DNA of 64,000 nt from an uncultured Prevotellaceae bacterium (GCA_902786665.1 CADADN010000005.1:1-64000), one strand, 5' to 3'; positions 25,882 through 35,058 are shown, counted from the first letter of the stretch. Notes: a model not told the origin generated them from the sequence alone. Made by a program: numbers and translations.

Positions 25882-26491
25882 TGAGCGTTACCGATGTGTT
25901 TGCATTATAGAGTCTCACCCATGTCACGTCGCCGGTCTTTTCCTCCAGTTTCACGCTGCTGACCATGGTGAGCGTCGCATTGAAATAGATTTCTATCACT
26001 TGATAAATCTGTTTCAGTTCCTTCTTCTTGGGGTAAAGTTTGGCAAAATAATAGTTGCCGTTTTTATAAACTTCCACAGTGAAATCAGACGAGTTGTTCA
26101 GCCCCTTCCCCGTCATGCTGTTCAATATGATATTTGTGATTTGCCGAAACATCTTGTTGTCTTGTACATTGATGTTCTGGTTGGTTTTCGAGGATTTGAT
26201 TCTCACCTTGTCACCATTGAGGATGAAAGTGTAATCGTAAGGAGAAGTGTATTGCCACCTTAACTTATTAGGGCTTTTATAATACATCATGCCCGTGGAC
26301 TGCATCTCCTTTTTCAGCATTTTCATTTTCTTTGTCTGTATGAACTCACACTGCATGCTTTTCACAGCAGAAGCCGCTTTGTCGAGTTTGGCAATCACTT
26401 GGTTTTGCTGTTCAGCAGTGAGCCTTGTCTGCCCGCTGACTTGAATGCAAAAGAATATGGTGAATAATAAAATCAAACAATGTTTCATCAT
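25856..26491 (-). CDS. LolA-like periplasmic lipid carrier
   Basis: A 211-residue exported protein with a signal peptide (1-20, ending VSGQ). The core reads as an outer-membrane lipoprotein carrier: LDKAASAVKSMQCEFIQTKKM, TGMMYYKSPNKLRWQYTSPYDYTFILNGDKVRI and later beta strands. Cluster-encoded LolA proteins probably carry the polyene-lipid across the periplasm. It overlaps the LolB-like gene by 26 bp and follows the SMR-like transporter by 96 bp. Confidence 0.85.
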   Translation of the reverse strand: MMKHCLILLFTIFFCIQVSGQTRLTAEQQNQVIAKLDKAASAVKSMQCEFIQTKKMKMLKKEMQSTGMMYYKSPNKLRWQYTSPYDYTFILNGDKVRIKSSKTNQNINVQDNKMFRQITNIILNSMTGKGLNNSSDFTVEVYKNGNYYFAKLYPKKKELKQIYQVIEIYFNATLTMVSSVKLEEKTGDVTWVRLYNANTSVTLNESLFNTN

Positions 26492-26587
26492 AAAAGTATC
26501 GTTTATGTGTTTAAATGTAATCTTTCGAAATCATATACAATCCAAATCAAATTGATGGTTCATTTCTTTTCTCCAATGTCACCTTCT

Positions 26588-26971
26588 TCACTTTGCTATA
26601 AGAACACATCCTGAAAGAATCAAGAACACACCAATCCAACGTTCCAAAGGTATTTGTTCGTGGAAGAACAAGATGGCAGCGAACATACCCATCACATAAC
26701 TAAGGCTCACCATCGGATAGGCCATGCTGAAGGGGAAATTCTTGATGATGTACATCCAAAGAATCGACCCCACTCCATAGCATATTCCACAACAGATGAA
26801 TTGCCAATTGAGAAAAAGCCTGAGAAAATAACCTGAAGTCCAAGAGAAGTCGCCTGCTTTGGTCAGTCCAAATTTCATGAGCACCTGTCCACCGGAAAGG
26901 AGCATGCACTGAATCAGCGAAAGTGGTAGAAGTTTTAGTATCAAGATTTTCTCAATAGGATGAAAGAACAC
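26588..26971 (-). CDS. Small EamA/SMR-type membrane transporter
   Basis: A 127-residue integral membrane protein with four predicted helices (LLPLSLIQCMLLSGGQVLM, FICCGICYGVGSILWMYII, MAYPMVSLSYVMGMFAAILFF, WIGVFLILSGCVLIA). The pattern is that of ArnE/ArnF or SMR subunits, which flip small lipids or drugs. Its first 10 codons overlap the chain-length-factor gene by 31 bp; Met23 is an alternative start. In this cluster it may flip a glycosylated lipid intermediate. Confidence 0.72.
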   Translation of the reverse strand: MFFHPIEKILILKLLPLSLIQCMLLSGGQVLMKFGLTKAGDFSWTSGYFLRLFLNWQFICCGICYGVGSILWMYIIKNFPFSMAYPMVSLSYVMGMFAAILFFHEQIPLERWIGVFLILSGCVLIAK

Positions 26972-27981
26972 TCTTTTCCTTTCATCTGATTTACAATAAT
27001 CACATTACGCAAGGAATCACATCCAAATGGCCTGGTGTCATCCATGAGATGCGATGGCAGGCATCCTTTCCCTATGCAATGAGCCATGGCATAGATGCCC
27101 AAAGCCGGCGCTGTGTAATTCTCTCCAAAGAGATGCTTATAACGCAACAAGGGAAGGTCGGGGAAGACGGCATCCATCATTTGGTAATAGTAGATGTCAT
27201 TGGAAGGATTGTCATTCACTCCTGTCAAGACGGCGTCAACATCTTTCAAAGCCAAGCCAGCCTTCTCGAGTATCTGTCCCACGCGGGATTTCAATTGATC
27301 AAATGAATAGTGATGGCAGATGCTGACACCAGCCAATTCACACAAATGGTCCACACTGTCATCAAGAGTCATCAGCATCGACATAGCCACCTCCCCACAA
27401 GGAGCCATGTTTTCCACCCCCACGTAGCCTGTCTTCTTCAACAATTCGAAATAAGACTCCACCATTTCGTCATGTCCTCCCACCAAGGCGGTCGTGACAT
27501 CCCCCAATGTCATCTGCATCCATGCATCTTGGACGGCAAGGTCGAAACTCATAGCCCCATGCGAATAAGTGGTGTTGTAGCCATAGGTCTTCGTGTAAAT
27601 TCCCAGAGTGGAACCAACAGTGTTGTGGGTCGACTGCATGAAATAGGTGGGACTCAAAGCCTCTTCCCCATTCTCGGTCATTGCATCAAGGAAACGCTCG
27701 GTATAGTCCAGGCTGCCGATGCTTGTACCGGTGATGACAGCGTCGGGATGCTCCGTCCCCGTCTCGCGCAGGACCTTGAGCGTCGTGACGAGGGCCCGTT
27801 TCATCAGATTTCCCATCCTCCTCGTTTCACCGGCAGCCAGATAATCCCTAAAAGGAGGGTTGACAGCCTTTACAAACCCATCTCCATAATAGACAGGTGA
27901 CTCCATCCATATCTCTGAAAGAGGCTGTTGGATGGATATTTGTTCTGCCGCCTGTATGAAAATCCTGTTACTTGCCATCAT
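26941..27981 (-). CDS. Chain-length factor (non-catalytic ketosynthase-like)
   Basis: A 346-residue ketosynthase-fold protein in which the catalytic triad is gone: the Cys position is His in TTYSHGAMSF, the first His region reads TGVNDNPSND and the second His is Glu in HLFGENYTA. Such proteins pair with an active ketosynthase as a chain-length factor, as ApeC does with ApeO in aryl polyene synthesis. The active ketosynthase gene lies directly upstream with a 4-bp overlap, the usual arrangement for a heterodimer. Confidence 0.85.
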   Translation of the reverse strand: MMASNRIFIQAAEQISIQQPLSEIWMESPVYYGDGFVKAVNPPFRDYLAAGETRRMGNLMKRALVTTLKVLRETGTEHPDAVITGTSIGSLDYTERFLDAMTENGEEALSPTYFMQSTHNTVGSTLGIYTKTYGYNTTYSHGAMSFDLAVQDAWMQMTLGDVTTALVGGHDEMVESYFELLKKTGYVGVENMAPCGEVAMSMLMTLDDSVDHLCELAGVSICHHYSFDQLKSRVGQILEKAGLALKDVDAVLTGVNDNPSNDIYYYQMMDAVFPDLPLLRYKHLFGENYTAPALGIYAMAHCIGKGCLPSHLMDDTRPFGCDSLRNVIIVNQMKGKECSFILLRKS

Positions 27982-29174
27982 ACATCAACTTTGGAAAGGA
28001 TGAGAGAAGAGTCGTTGCCACCAAATCCGAAAGCATTGCTCATAACATGCCTGAGTTCTGTTTGCGGATGAGGATTGGTGACAGGTATGATACCATTGTC
28101 CATGGGTTGATGCCAATTGAGATTGACGGGCAGGAACTGTTGTTCCAGGGCCATGATGCAGAAAACTGCCTCAATGCTTCCCGAGGCGCTTGTCGTATGT
28201 CCTGTGAAAGACTTGGTTGAGGACACGGGTGGGATGTCTTCACCAAAGACACGCATGATGGCATGGCTTTCACTCTCATCATTGTTAGGAGTCCCCGTAC
28301 CATGGGCGTTGACATACTGGATGTCACCAGGCTTGAGATTGGCCCTGTTCAAGGCTTGTCTCATGGCCAGAACAGCCCCTTCTCCTTCCGGCGACGAGGC
28401 AGTCTGATGATAGGCATCGCATGCGTTGCCAAAGCCACTGAGACGGCACAAAGGTTTTACTCCACGCTTTGATGCCGATGCCGCTGTTTCCAACACAAGA
28501 TAAGCGGCTCCCTCCCCAAGGTTGAGTCCTGCCCTCTCCTTGTCGAAGGGCTTGCATTGATGCGAGTCAAGTATCATAAGCGTGTTGAACCCATTGAGGT
28601 GGAACATGGTAAGGCATTCGGCCCCACCCGCCACCACGATGTCTGCCATTCCGCAACGAAGCATGTTCGCCCCCGTGATGATGGCGTTGGTGGCAGAGGA
28701 ACATGCCGTGGATACCGTGGAGAGGGAGGCGAAATGTCCGAACGGCTCTGCAATCATTTCCGTGCAGTCAGCACAGTTGTAGGTGGCAATGGCAGCACGC
28801 AGGCTGTCGCCATCCTTTTCTCCGGCATGAAGCACTTCACGACGGTCCATGCCGCCAACAGTTGTCGCCGACACGAGGTGTGCCATTTCGATGGTCTTTG
28901 CATCCAAACAAGCATCCTGAAGAGCCTCCCTCAAAGCCAATCGGCCGATGAGGGCGTTTCGTGTCAGGAGGGGGTCGTCTTCCGGCCCCAGCATGACTTT
29001 CATCTCTTCATTGCTCAGGCGAATTTCACCCACCGGCAAATCACGATGGCACGATGGAAGGAACTGCATCTCACGAATCCCCGTGATACCGGAGCGGAGG
29101 GAGCGTAACGTTTCCTCCTTCCCCACCCCGATGGCCGACACCACACCTGCGCCTGTGACAAATATTGGTTCCAC
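27978..29174 (-). CDS. Beta-ketoacyl-ACP synthase (FabF type), CLF partner
   Basis: A 398-residue condensing enzyme. Cys158 in STACSSATNA, His in NAHGTGTPNND and His in KSFTGHTTSA form the complete KS triad, and the C-terminal glycine-rich loop NAFGFGGND is intact. It should extend the polyene by Claisen condensation with malonyl-ACP as a heterodimer with the following chain-length factor. The ACP gene lies 17 bp upstream. Confidence 0.9.
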   Translation of the reverse strand: MEPIFVTGAGVVSAIGVGKEETLRSLRSGITGIREMQFLPSCHRDLPVGEIRLSNEEMKVMLGPEDDPLLTRNALIGRLALREALQDACLDAKTIEMAHLVSATTVGGMDRREVLHAGEKDGDSLRAAIATYNCADCTEMIAEPFGHFASLSTVSTACSSATNAIITGANMLRCGMADIVVAGGAECLTMFHLNGFNTLMILDSHQCKPFDKERAGLNLGEGAAYLVLETAASASKRGVKPLCRLSGFGNACDAYHQTASSPEGEGAVLAMRQALNRANLKPGDIQYVNAHGTGTPNNDESESHAIMRVFGEDIPPVSSTKSFTGHTTSASGSIEAVFCIMALEQQFLPVNLNWHQPMDNGIIPVTNPHPQTELRHVMSNAFGFGGNDSSLILSKVDV

Positions 29175-29191
29175 CTTACGTTAATAAAATA

Positions 29192-29449
29192 TTATTTTGT
29201 TCTATTCTCAGCGATAAACTGCGCCATCACCTTCACCGACTTCAGAACTTCTTTGCTTTTGGTGGGGTCTTTCAACTTTATTCCATAGTTCTTTTCAATC
29301 AGTACGATCAATTCAAGTGCATCTATGGAATCCAGACCCAGTCCGCTACCAAACAAAGGAGCATCTTCATCAATGTCTTCGGGCTTCACATCCTCAAGGT
29401 TGAGAGCCTCGATAATTTCTTTTTTCAACTCTAAGATTAATTCTTCCAT
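29192..29449 (-). CDS. Acyl carrier protein (polyene chain)
   Basis: An 85-residue acyl carrier protein with the phosphopantetheine serine at position 41 in GLGLDSIDALEL, a canonical site. It precedes the ketosynthase/chain-length-factor pair by 17 bp and is probably the carrier of the growing polyene. A GGAGTTAAAG array begins 19 bp upstream of its start codon. Confidence 0.92.
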   Translation of the reverse strand: MEELILELKKEIIEALNLEDVKPEDIDEDAPLFGSGLGLDSIDALELIVLIEKNYGIKLKDPTKSKEVLKSVKVMAQFIAENRTK

Positions 29450-29468
29450 TTTTTATATTGAGTTATAA

Positions 29469-29575
29469 AGGAGTTTTTTGGGGAGTATTTTAGGAGTATT
29501 TTAGGAGTTAAAGAGGAGTTAAAGGGGAGTTAAAGGGGAGTTAAAGAGGAGTTAAAGGGACATATGTCTACTTGT
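29469..29575 (+). repeat. GGAGTTAAAGR array upstream of ACP, running into the KS gene
   Basis: Degenerate units (GGAGTATTTTA) pass into regular GGAGTTAAAGR units and end in GGGACATATGTCTAC. Beyond it, TGTCTCGGGAGT is repeated at about 29588 and 29610; the stop codon and last residues of the upstream ketosynthase lie in this repeated DNA. Confidence 0.82.
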
Positions 29576-29597
29576 TTCGGGAGCTTTGTCTCGGGAG

Positions 29598-31364
29598 TTA
29601 TGTCTGCTTGTCTCGGGAGTCATGGGGACAAATCCTTGGTTTACGAACAGCCAAAAAGATATCAGCTTCGAAATGGTTTTCGTCATCATAGTCAATCCAT
29701 CCTCCTAAGACGCTTTGCATTTTGGCATCATTGGCGGAGGCAGATACAATCTGCCACAATAGTTCGTCGTTTCTCTCTTTGACGATGAAAAACGACGTTT
29801 CCCCATGATAATGGTTGCGTATGGCGATTTCTCCCGTGACGATGTTTGGCAACGTATAAAGGAAAGCAGAAGGACTTGGGAAGAAATCATCCTCTTTCGT
29901 TATTGATGCCAAGAATTTCCTGTCTGCGCCAATCGATGAAGAGTGATTCATCAATATGACAGCTCTATTGTCTCGAGGGACAAAACGCTCTTCCTCCTGC
30001 ATCAGCAGCAATTCTGAAGCCACCATCCCCAATTGGCACAACCCGTCCATTTTGTAGAATTTGGGGTAGTCGCCAACATATTGCTTATACAACCAGACCA
30101 ATAGTTGTGGTCCTGTCTCTTGTACATAAATATCATTTCCATCGACCATTACGGAAGAAGGTGAAATCCTCACATGGTGCACCTTTTCAAACTGGCCATG
30201 ACAGACAAGCGTCGCGTCAGCTACATCATCAAGCCCCGTCCTGTCCACGAACAAGGCTGCATTGCAACCACCAAAGCCGGATATCATCTTTATGAAACCG
30301 GTCTTGCTCGTCTCGGTGTTCTGGGTGGGAACCATAATTTTCCCCGACACGCCACGTTCCGAGAAACCCCTAGTGGCCAAGATGGTGTTGTCGTCGAGAG
30401 CCGCCATGGTGATGATGGTCTCCAGGATGCCAGCTGCTCCAAGCGTATGGCCGAAATATCCCTTCAATGCATTTACGGGCACACTATTCAAGCCCACGCG
30501 CTCCATGGCCACCGACTCCATCTGGTCGTTGAACATGGTAGCCGTGCCATGTGCATTCACCAAAGCGAGATGTTCCATCGGCACCTCATGGAGGACTGCT
30601 TCCAACGCCAGTTTTGCCCCCTCTCCGTTTTTTGATGGGGAACTGACATGAAAGGCATCATTCCTTATTGCTCCTTGCACCATATGCCATGCATCCTTTG
30701 AGGAAACTGTTTCCCGGGCGACATCCTTGTCCCTTTGCAAAACCAATGTAGCGGCAGCCTCACCCAGATTGAGTCCCAAGCGTTCGATGTCGAAAGGCCG
30801 ACACTCATCTTCAGCCAACGCCTTTAGTGAGAGGAATCCTGACACAGTGAATTTGCTCAACACATCTGCTCCGCATACAACGGCCTGGCTATAAACCTTT
30901 GCCTCAAGCAACCGCATGGCCAGGATGATGGCCGAGACACCCGAGATGCAAGCATTGCATACGACGATGGAGGGTGTTGAGACTCCCAACCTTTTGGCTA
31001 TCCGTTCTGCAGCCTCAGCAGGATATATGGCCGCATATCCTTCAGCATCATCGGTTAACTGTTCTATGTTTGCCTTCGTGGTGCTGAGGATGAATACCGT
31101 CTGACTACTGCCGACATCGATTCCCGCATCCTTCACTGCTCTGCTGGCAGAAAGAAATGCCAACGACTCAAAACGCGTCAAGCCATCTATGAAATGAGCC
31201 TTTTCTTGTTCTTGGGTGAAGAATGAAGCAGTGTAGGAATCGGGAACACCCCATTTCCCCGTATATTTGTTCAAGGCTGAGCGTCCCTCCTTCACCGCTT
31301 GGTAGTTTTCATCAGTTGTCTCTCCAAGAGGGGAGATGATATTGTCAGCCAACCGATAAATCAT
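29598..31364 (-). CDS. Ketosynthase fused to a second KS-like N-terminal domain
   Basis: A 588-residue two-domain protein. Residues 1 to about 385 are a ketosynthase with Cys in CNACISG, His in VNAHGTAT and His in GYFGHTLGA. Residues about 400-575 resemble the stand-alone 'beta-ketoacyl synthase-like N-terminal' domain (Ketoacyl-synt_2) found as a separate protein in aryl polyene clusters: RAVILMNHSSSIGADRKF, FFPSPSAFLYTLPNIVTGEIAI. The second domain has no active cysteine and may be structural or an ACP-docking part. The final residues (DSRDKQT) are encoded by repeat DNA. A GGAGTTAAAG array begins about 16 bp upstream of the start. Confidence 0.82.
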   Translation of the reverse strand: MIYRLADNIISPLGETTDENYQAVKEGRSALNKYTGKWGVPDSYTASFFTQEQEKAHFIDGLTRFESLAFLSASRAVKDAGIDVGSSQTVFILSTTKANIEQLTDDAEGYAAIYPAEAAERIAKRLGVSTPSIVVCNACISGVSAIILAMRLLEAKVYSQAVVCGADVLSKFTVSGFLSLKALAEDECRPFDIERLGLNLGEAAATLVLQRDKDVARETVSSKDAWHMVQGAIRNDAFHVSSPSKNGEGAKLALEAVLHEVPMEHLALVNAHGTATMFNDQMESVAMERVGLNSVPVNALKGYFGHTLGAAGILETIITMAALDDNTILATRGFSERGVSGKIMVPTQNTETSKTGFIKMISGFGGCNAALFVDRTGLDDVADATLVCHGQFEKVHHVRISPSSVMVDGNDIYVQETGPQLLVWLYKQYVGDYPKFYKMDGLCQLGMVASELLLMQEEERFVPRDNRAVILMNHSSSIGADRKFLASITKEDDFFPSPSAFLYTLPNIVTGEIAIRNHYHGETSFFIVKERNDELLWQIVSASANDAKMQSVLGGWIDYDDENHFEADIFLAVRKPRICPHDSRDKQT

Positions 31365-31380
31365 CCGATGTTACTTTTTT

Positions 31381-31486
31381 AGGAGTTAAAGAGGAGTTTT
31401 CTTTAGGAGTTAAAGAGGAGTTTTTTAGGAGTTAAAGAGGAGTTAAAGAGGAGTTAAAAAGGAGTTAAAGGGACATATGTTCACTT
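31381..31486 (+). repeat. GGAGTTAAAGR array upstream of the fused ketosynthase
   Basis: About eight units interrupted by T-rich steps, ending in GGGACATATGTTCAC, then a stretch shared with the 32772 array (ACAACCTTGATGAA...ACACAC) and a repeated CTTGCATTTCTTAAAACCGG (31528-31570). Confidence 0.85.
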
Positions 31487-31591
31487 ATACAACCTTGATG
31501 AAACTATACACACTTCATTAAAACCTACTTGCATTTCTTAAAACCGGCTTGCATTTCTTAAAACCGGCTTAAACTTCTTTTTTCCTACTGG

Positions 31592-32023
31592 TTATGTTGA
31601 AGATTGACCCCAACGTTTCTTCCACTCCTCATAAAATTCAGGGGTGCTCCACACCAACTGATAATCGCCATCCATGAACACCTGTACGGAGCGCCCGGTT
31701 GTCATCAGACTGTTGTCTTCAGGATTGCGTATTTCATACTCGAATACGATTTTTGCCGCTTCCGTGGCCTTGTATACGATGGTGATTTCCGGACACATTC
31801 CATATCTGAGAGGTTGTTTGTATTGGATGGAAAAATCAACCAATGGAGCGTAAAAACCATTTTCTGCTATCAGGTCATAACCCAACTGGAATTCACTCCC
31901 AAAGGCCTCCCTGGCATCCTCGAAATATTTTGCGTATGCGCCGTGCCATACAATTCTCATGGCATCTACCTCACTGAAACGTATCTTCAGACGAATTGTC
32001 TTTTTCAGGACTCTCATCAGCAA
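31592..32023 (-). CDS. Acyl-CoA/ACP thioesterase (4HBT hot-dog)
   Basis: A 143-residue single hot-dog thioesterase of the 4-hydroxybenzoyl-CoA thioesterase type. The active-site region is RFSEVDAMRIVWHGAYAKYFEDARE (Asp-Met-Val-His-x-Tyr pattern with Ile-Val for the usual spacing), followed by DFSIQYKQPLRYG. Aryl polyene clusters carry such a thioesterase, thought to clear the ACP or release the chain. It begins 17 bp after the dehydratase stop. Met3 (32017) is an alternative start. Confidence 0.85.
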   Translation of the reverse strand: MLMRVLKKTIRLKIRFSEVDAMRIVWHGAYAKYFEDAREAFGSEFQLGYDLIAENGFYAPLVDFSIQYKQPLRYGMCPEITIVYKATEAAKIVFEYEIRNPEDNSLMTTGRSVQVFMDGDYQLVWSTPEFYEEWKKRWGQSST

Positions 32024-32040
32024 TGGGCGGCGAAATGACT

Positions 32041-32487
32041 TTATTCTTGCAATTCGATGTCGGTAAGAGCTATTTTCATCCGTGAGGAGGCGATGGTTTC
32101 ACCATCAATCTCCAAATGAACATACGCCAATGTCAGATGAAAAAACTCTTCCACAATTTGGATATGCGTTTGGATGAGTTCGTGGCATTTGGGCAATCGC
32201 TGTATCACGCAATCGCGTACATCCCCAATATAACCAATCTTGATGGGTTCGCCTTTCATCATGTTCACATACCCCATCCTTGCCGCACACGACTGAGCCA
32301 TGTTCTCGATGATGCCTGCAGGTGACAATTGCATATCATCCAATAGGATGTTGTCCTCCCGTACTAAGAATTCCGTAATGGCATTCTTCTTGTCACAATT
32401 CAACACCCTGTCCACCATGACGAATGGAGGACGTTGAGGAATGAGTTTGGTTACAGGTATATCGGGTCCAACCATGTCTTTTGTCAT
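32041..32487 (-). CDS. ApeP-like hot-dog dehydratase
   Basis: A 148-residue hot-dog protein of the ApeP-like dehydratase family. It starts with IPQRPPFVMVDRVLNCDKKNAITEF, typical of this group, and has LSPAGIIENMAQSCAARMGY as the central helix with Glu in place. It should act with the FabZ-like protein at 25040-25405 as the dehydratase of the polyene cycle. The gene overlaps the ACP stop by 4 bp. Confidence 0.82.
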   Translation of the reverse strand: MTKDMVGPDIPVTKLIPQRPPFVMVDRVLNCDKKNAITEFLVREDNILLDDMQLSPAGIIENMAQSCAARMGYVNMMKGEPIKIGYIGDVRDCVIQRLPKCHELIQTHIQIVEEFFHLTLAYVHLEIDGETIASSRMKIALTDIELQE

Positions 32488-32726
32488 CCAACCTTTGACT
32501 CTATATAGTCATAGAACTGCGACAATGTCTTTACTGTCGTCATTTCCTGAGGGTTGATTTTGAATCCGAAATTCTTCTCCACAATGACCACTATATCGAC
32601 ATAATCCAAGCTATCGATACCGATATCTTCTTTCAGTCTGGCATCTGGATAGATGTTTTCCTCCTCAATTTCAAGGTCATCCAAAAAGAATGCCTTTACT
32701 TTTTCTTCAATTTCTTGTCTTGTCAT
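32484..32726 (-). CDS. Acyl carrier protein (polyene chain)
   Basis: An 80-residue acyl carrier protein with the phosphopantetheine serine at position 39 in DIGIDSLDYVD. It is coupled to the dehydratase gene by a 4-bp overlap. A decayed relative of this gene lies at 38237-38404. A GGAGTTAAAG array starts 45 bp upstream of its start codon. Confidence 0.92.
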   Translation of the reverse strand: MTRQEIEEKVKAFFLDDLEIEEENIYPDARLKEDIGIDSLDYVDIVVIVEKNFGFKINPQEMTTVKTLSQFYDYIESKVG

Positions 32727-32771
32727 TTTATAATGTATATTTATTCAAGTTTCGCATTTGCCCTACTTTTA

Positions 32772-32886
32772 CGAGTTAAAGGAAAGTGTGTTAGGAGTTA
32801 AAAGGAAGTTAAAGGGAAGTGTGATAGGAGTTAAAGGGAAGTTAAAGGGGAGTTAAAAAGGAGTTAAAGGAACATATATGTTCACT
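32772..32886 (+). repeat. GGAGTTAAAGR array upstream of ACP
   Basis: About seven units, some reading GGAAGTTAAAG or GGAAAGTGTGTTA, ending in GGAACATATATGTTCAC. It continues into a 21-bp triplicate and the distal motif TACTTGCAAAAGTAGAG. Confidence 0.83.
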
Positions 32887-32925
32887 TTTACAACCTTAAT
32901 GAAGCAATACACACCTATTTTAAAA

Positions 32926-32988
32926 ACTTCTTTGCACTTCTTTAAGACTTCTTTGCACTTCTTTAAAACTTCTTTGCACTTCTTTCTT
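32926..32988. repeat. 21-bp tandem triplicate
   Basis: Three copies of ACTTCTTTGCACTTCTTT plus three variable bases, followed directly by CCTACTTGCAAAAGTAGAG. On the minus strand the latter contains TACTTTTG (32997-33004), a -7-like box pointing toward the ACP gene, with a TTTG 23 bp behind it. Confidence 0.75.
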
Positions 32989-33011
32989 CCTACTTGCAAA
33001 AGTAGAGTATA

Positions 33012-34118
33012 TTATTCACTTTTCTTGCAAACAATGATGGAATGCCCCATTCCCAAGTTGTCATGAATGCTCTCTATCTCCATCCCAGCCTTGTTGATGC
33101 ATTCCCTCATGTCTTCGGTATTGTACATTTTTGAATTGCCATTGGCTATATCGGTAAAATAGAGACTTGTCATGGTGAGGCAGAAAGCCGAGGTCTCAAA
33201 GCGTTGCCTGTCCCACAGGGTTTCCATGACAAACAAGCGGGTGTTGTCTGTCATCACTTTTTGTGCTCTTGCCAGAATGCTCACGATTTCTTCCTTGCTG
33301 AAGCAATCGAGGAACTGACTCATCCAAATGACATCCACCCCTTTTTCCGACTTGGGGAATTCCGCAGACTCATTCAGGAAATCAATGCCAAATCCTGTGA
33401 TGCGGTCGGCGCCCTTCTTTCCTTTGGCATTGGCCTTCATCATCTCAATCTGCTGTGGCAAATCAAGGACGGTCACCTTCACATCCGAGTTGTAATCCAC
33501 ACATTGGAGCGCCCATTTCCCTGTGTTGCCACCGACATCATACAATGTTTCCACATGTCGGTCGTCAAAGACCACCTTTAATGCATCTGGAAACGATATG
33601 TCGCTATAGAAATGGTCGAAAGCCAACCAACTCTTTTTTGCCACTTCAGGCATGGTGGCCAATCCCTCATACAAGGTGGGCCAATCTCCGAAATGCCTCA
33701 ACCCTTCTGGTTTTCCTTTTCTCAACGCCTCTTCCAACACGAACATCCCCTGATAATTCACCTCATGGTTGAATTCCAAGTTCACCCTTGTGGCAGCATC
33801 TGAGAGAAGGAACCATCCAGTCTTCGTAATGGAGAACCTGTCGGTTTCGGGGTCGACAATGACCAATCCTATGCTGAGGGAAGCCTCTAACAAGCACTTG
33901 ACAGCATAATCGGACAATTTGGTTTCCTGCACTATTTCCTCGCGTGTGAGACCATTCTTGGAGTTCTGGATAAGTTCCAGGATACCCCACTTGACCATCA
34001 AGCGCGATGCTTGGAACACTACGGGGCTCCATGCGATGAACTCGGCAAGCCGTTGAGCCTCGATGGCCGACAATTGCTCCTTTGTATATTTCTTTCTTAG
34101 CGACTCAGATAATTCCAT
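33012..34118 (-). CDS. SAM-dependent O-methyltransferase, copy 1
   Basis: A 368-residue methyltransferase of the plant-type/acetylserotonin O-methyltransferase family: an N-terminal helical dimerisation and winged-helix region (RLAEFIAWSPVVFQASRLMVKWGILELI, then TREEIVQETKLSDYAVKCLLEASLSIGL) and a C-terminal SAM domain with TLYDVGGNTGKWAL as motif I and VTVLDLPQQIEMM as motif II. In flexirubin-type pigments methyl groups occur on the aryl ring or ends. A close copy is at 38428-39528. It follows the acyltransferase gene by 44 bp. Confidence 0.88.
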   Translation of the reverse strand: MELSESLRKKYTKEQLSAIEAQRLAEFIAWSPVVFQASRLMVKWGILELIQNSKNGLTREEIVQETKLSDYAVKCLLEASLSIGLVIVDPETDRFSITKTGWFLLSDAATRVNLEFNHEVNYQGMFVLEEALRKGKPEGLRHFGDWPTLYEGLATMPEVAKKSWLAFDHFYSDISFPDALKVVFDDRHVETLYDVGGNTGKWALQCVDYNSDVKVTVLDLPQQIEMMKANAKGKKGADRITGFGIDFLNESAEFPKSEKGVDVIWMSQFLDCFSKEEIVSILARAQKVMTDNTRLFVMETLWDRQRFETSAFCLTMTSLYFTDIANGNSKMYNTEDMRECINKAGMEIESIHDNLGMGHSIIVCKKSE

Positions 34119-34162
34119 ACTTCAAAACGTGAGAAATGAACAAACTATTACAAAGTCAATCA

Positions 34163-35044
34163 TTACGCCCAAATGTCAGAATAATTAAACCACTGCAATG
34201 GATAATGCTCCAAAAGGCTGTCAATCTCTGCAGTATAGGCGTCGGCCAATTGCTGCCTCTGCTGTTTCTTGGGTAATGTCTGGTCGTAATGCAGAGGTGT
34301 GACATAGGCTGTGTAAGAACCATCCTTCTCTTTCATCCCACTAACCATCATCACATTCAACCCTCTTGTGACAGCGATGGAGAAAGGTCCACGAGCCAGA
34401 TTGACCTTATGGCCATGGATGGTCGACGTTACCAGCTTCCCGCTATCCATGAACCTATCGGCAAAGGCGCTGAGCACCTCGCCGTTGTCGAGAGCCTTGA
34501 CGATGTCATCACTATGCGACTGGCTCGTTCCCACGGGAATCATTTTGATGTTCCCCAAGGCAAAAGATGATTGCCTATAGCCCATCAGCGATTTCTTCTC
34601 ACCCCCATAGACCAGCACGTTGCAAGGTTTTGACAGATGAATGGAGTATCCGACTATCTCATTACAGCCGATATGTGCATTGAGCAAGAGCATAGGTTCT
34701 GGTTGAGACTCCAACTCTGTATAACGTTCCAGGCCAATATAGTTGATTTGGAATTTATGTCCTGCATACATTGCAAACTTATCAATCACCGTCTGGCCAA
34801 ACAAACAGTGATTACGGTATGTAGCCCATAAGGATTTCCACCGACCATAGTTTCTACGTTGACGGAAATAGCGATAGGTAAGTCTTGCTCCCGGGCTAAG
34901 CAACAACGTGAAGGGAATGACAAAGATGGACATGAAAGAATAAACCAGTTTGATGTTGATGACCTTCAACAAACCGATCAGAGCCCTGTGCATCCATTCA
35001 TTGCCATAAGTAGTGCCTTCATTTCTATGCTGCCCCGAATCCAT
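34163..35044 (-). CDS. LpxL/HtrB-like lysophospholipid acyltransferase, copy 1
   Basis: A 293-residue inner-membrane acyltransferase of the lipid A acyltransferase family. A hydrophobic N-terminal segment (LVYSFMSIFVIPFTLLLSPG) precedes the catalytic NAHIGCNE (HX4E) and later blocks (VLSAFADRFMDSG, RGPFSIAVTRG). Such enzymes in aryl polyene clusters are proposed to attach the polyene to a lipid head group. A second copy lies at 37316-38227. A short GGAGTTAAAG array is about 15 bp upstream of its start. Confidence 0.85.
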   Translation of the reverse strand: MDSGQHRNEGTTYGNEWMHRALIGLLKVINIKLVYSFMSIFVIPFTLLLSPGARLTYRYFRQRRNYGRWKSLWATYRNHCLFGQTVIDKFAMYAGHKFQINYIGLERYTELESQPEPMLLLNAHIGCNEIVGYSIHLSKPCNVLVYGGEKKSLMGYRQSSFALGNIKMIPVGTSQSHSDDIVKALDNGEVLSAFADRFMDSGKLVTSTIHGHKVNLARGPFSIAVTRGLNVMMVSGMKEKDGSYTAYVTPLHYDQTLPKKQQRQQLADAYTAEIDSLLEHYPLQWFNYSDIWA

Positions 35045-35058
35045 TTTTTATTTTCAGA

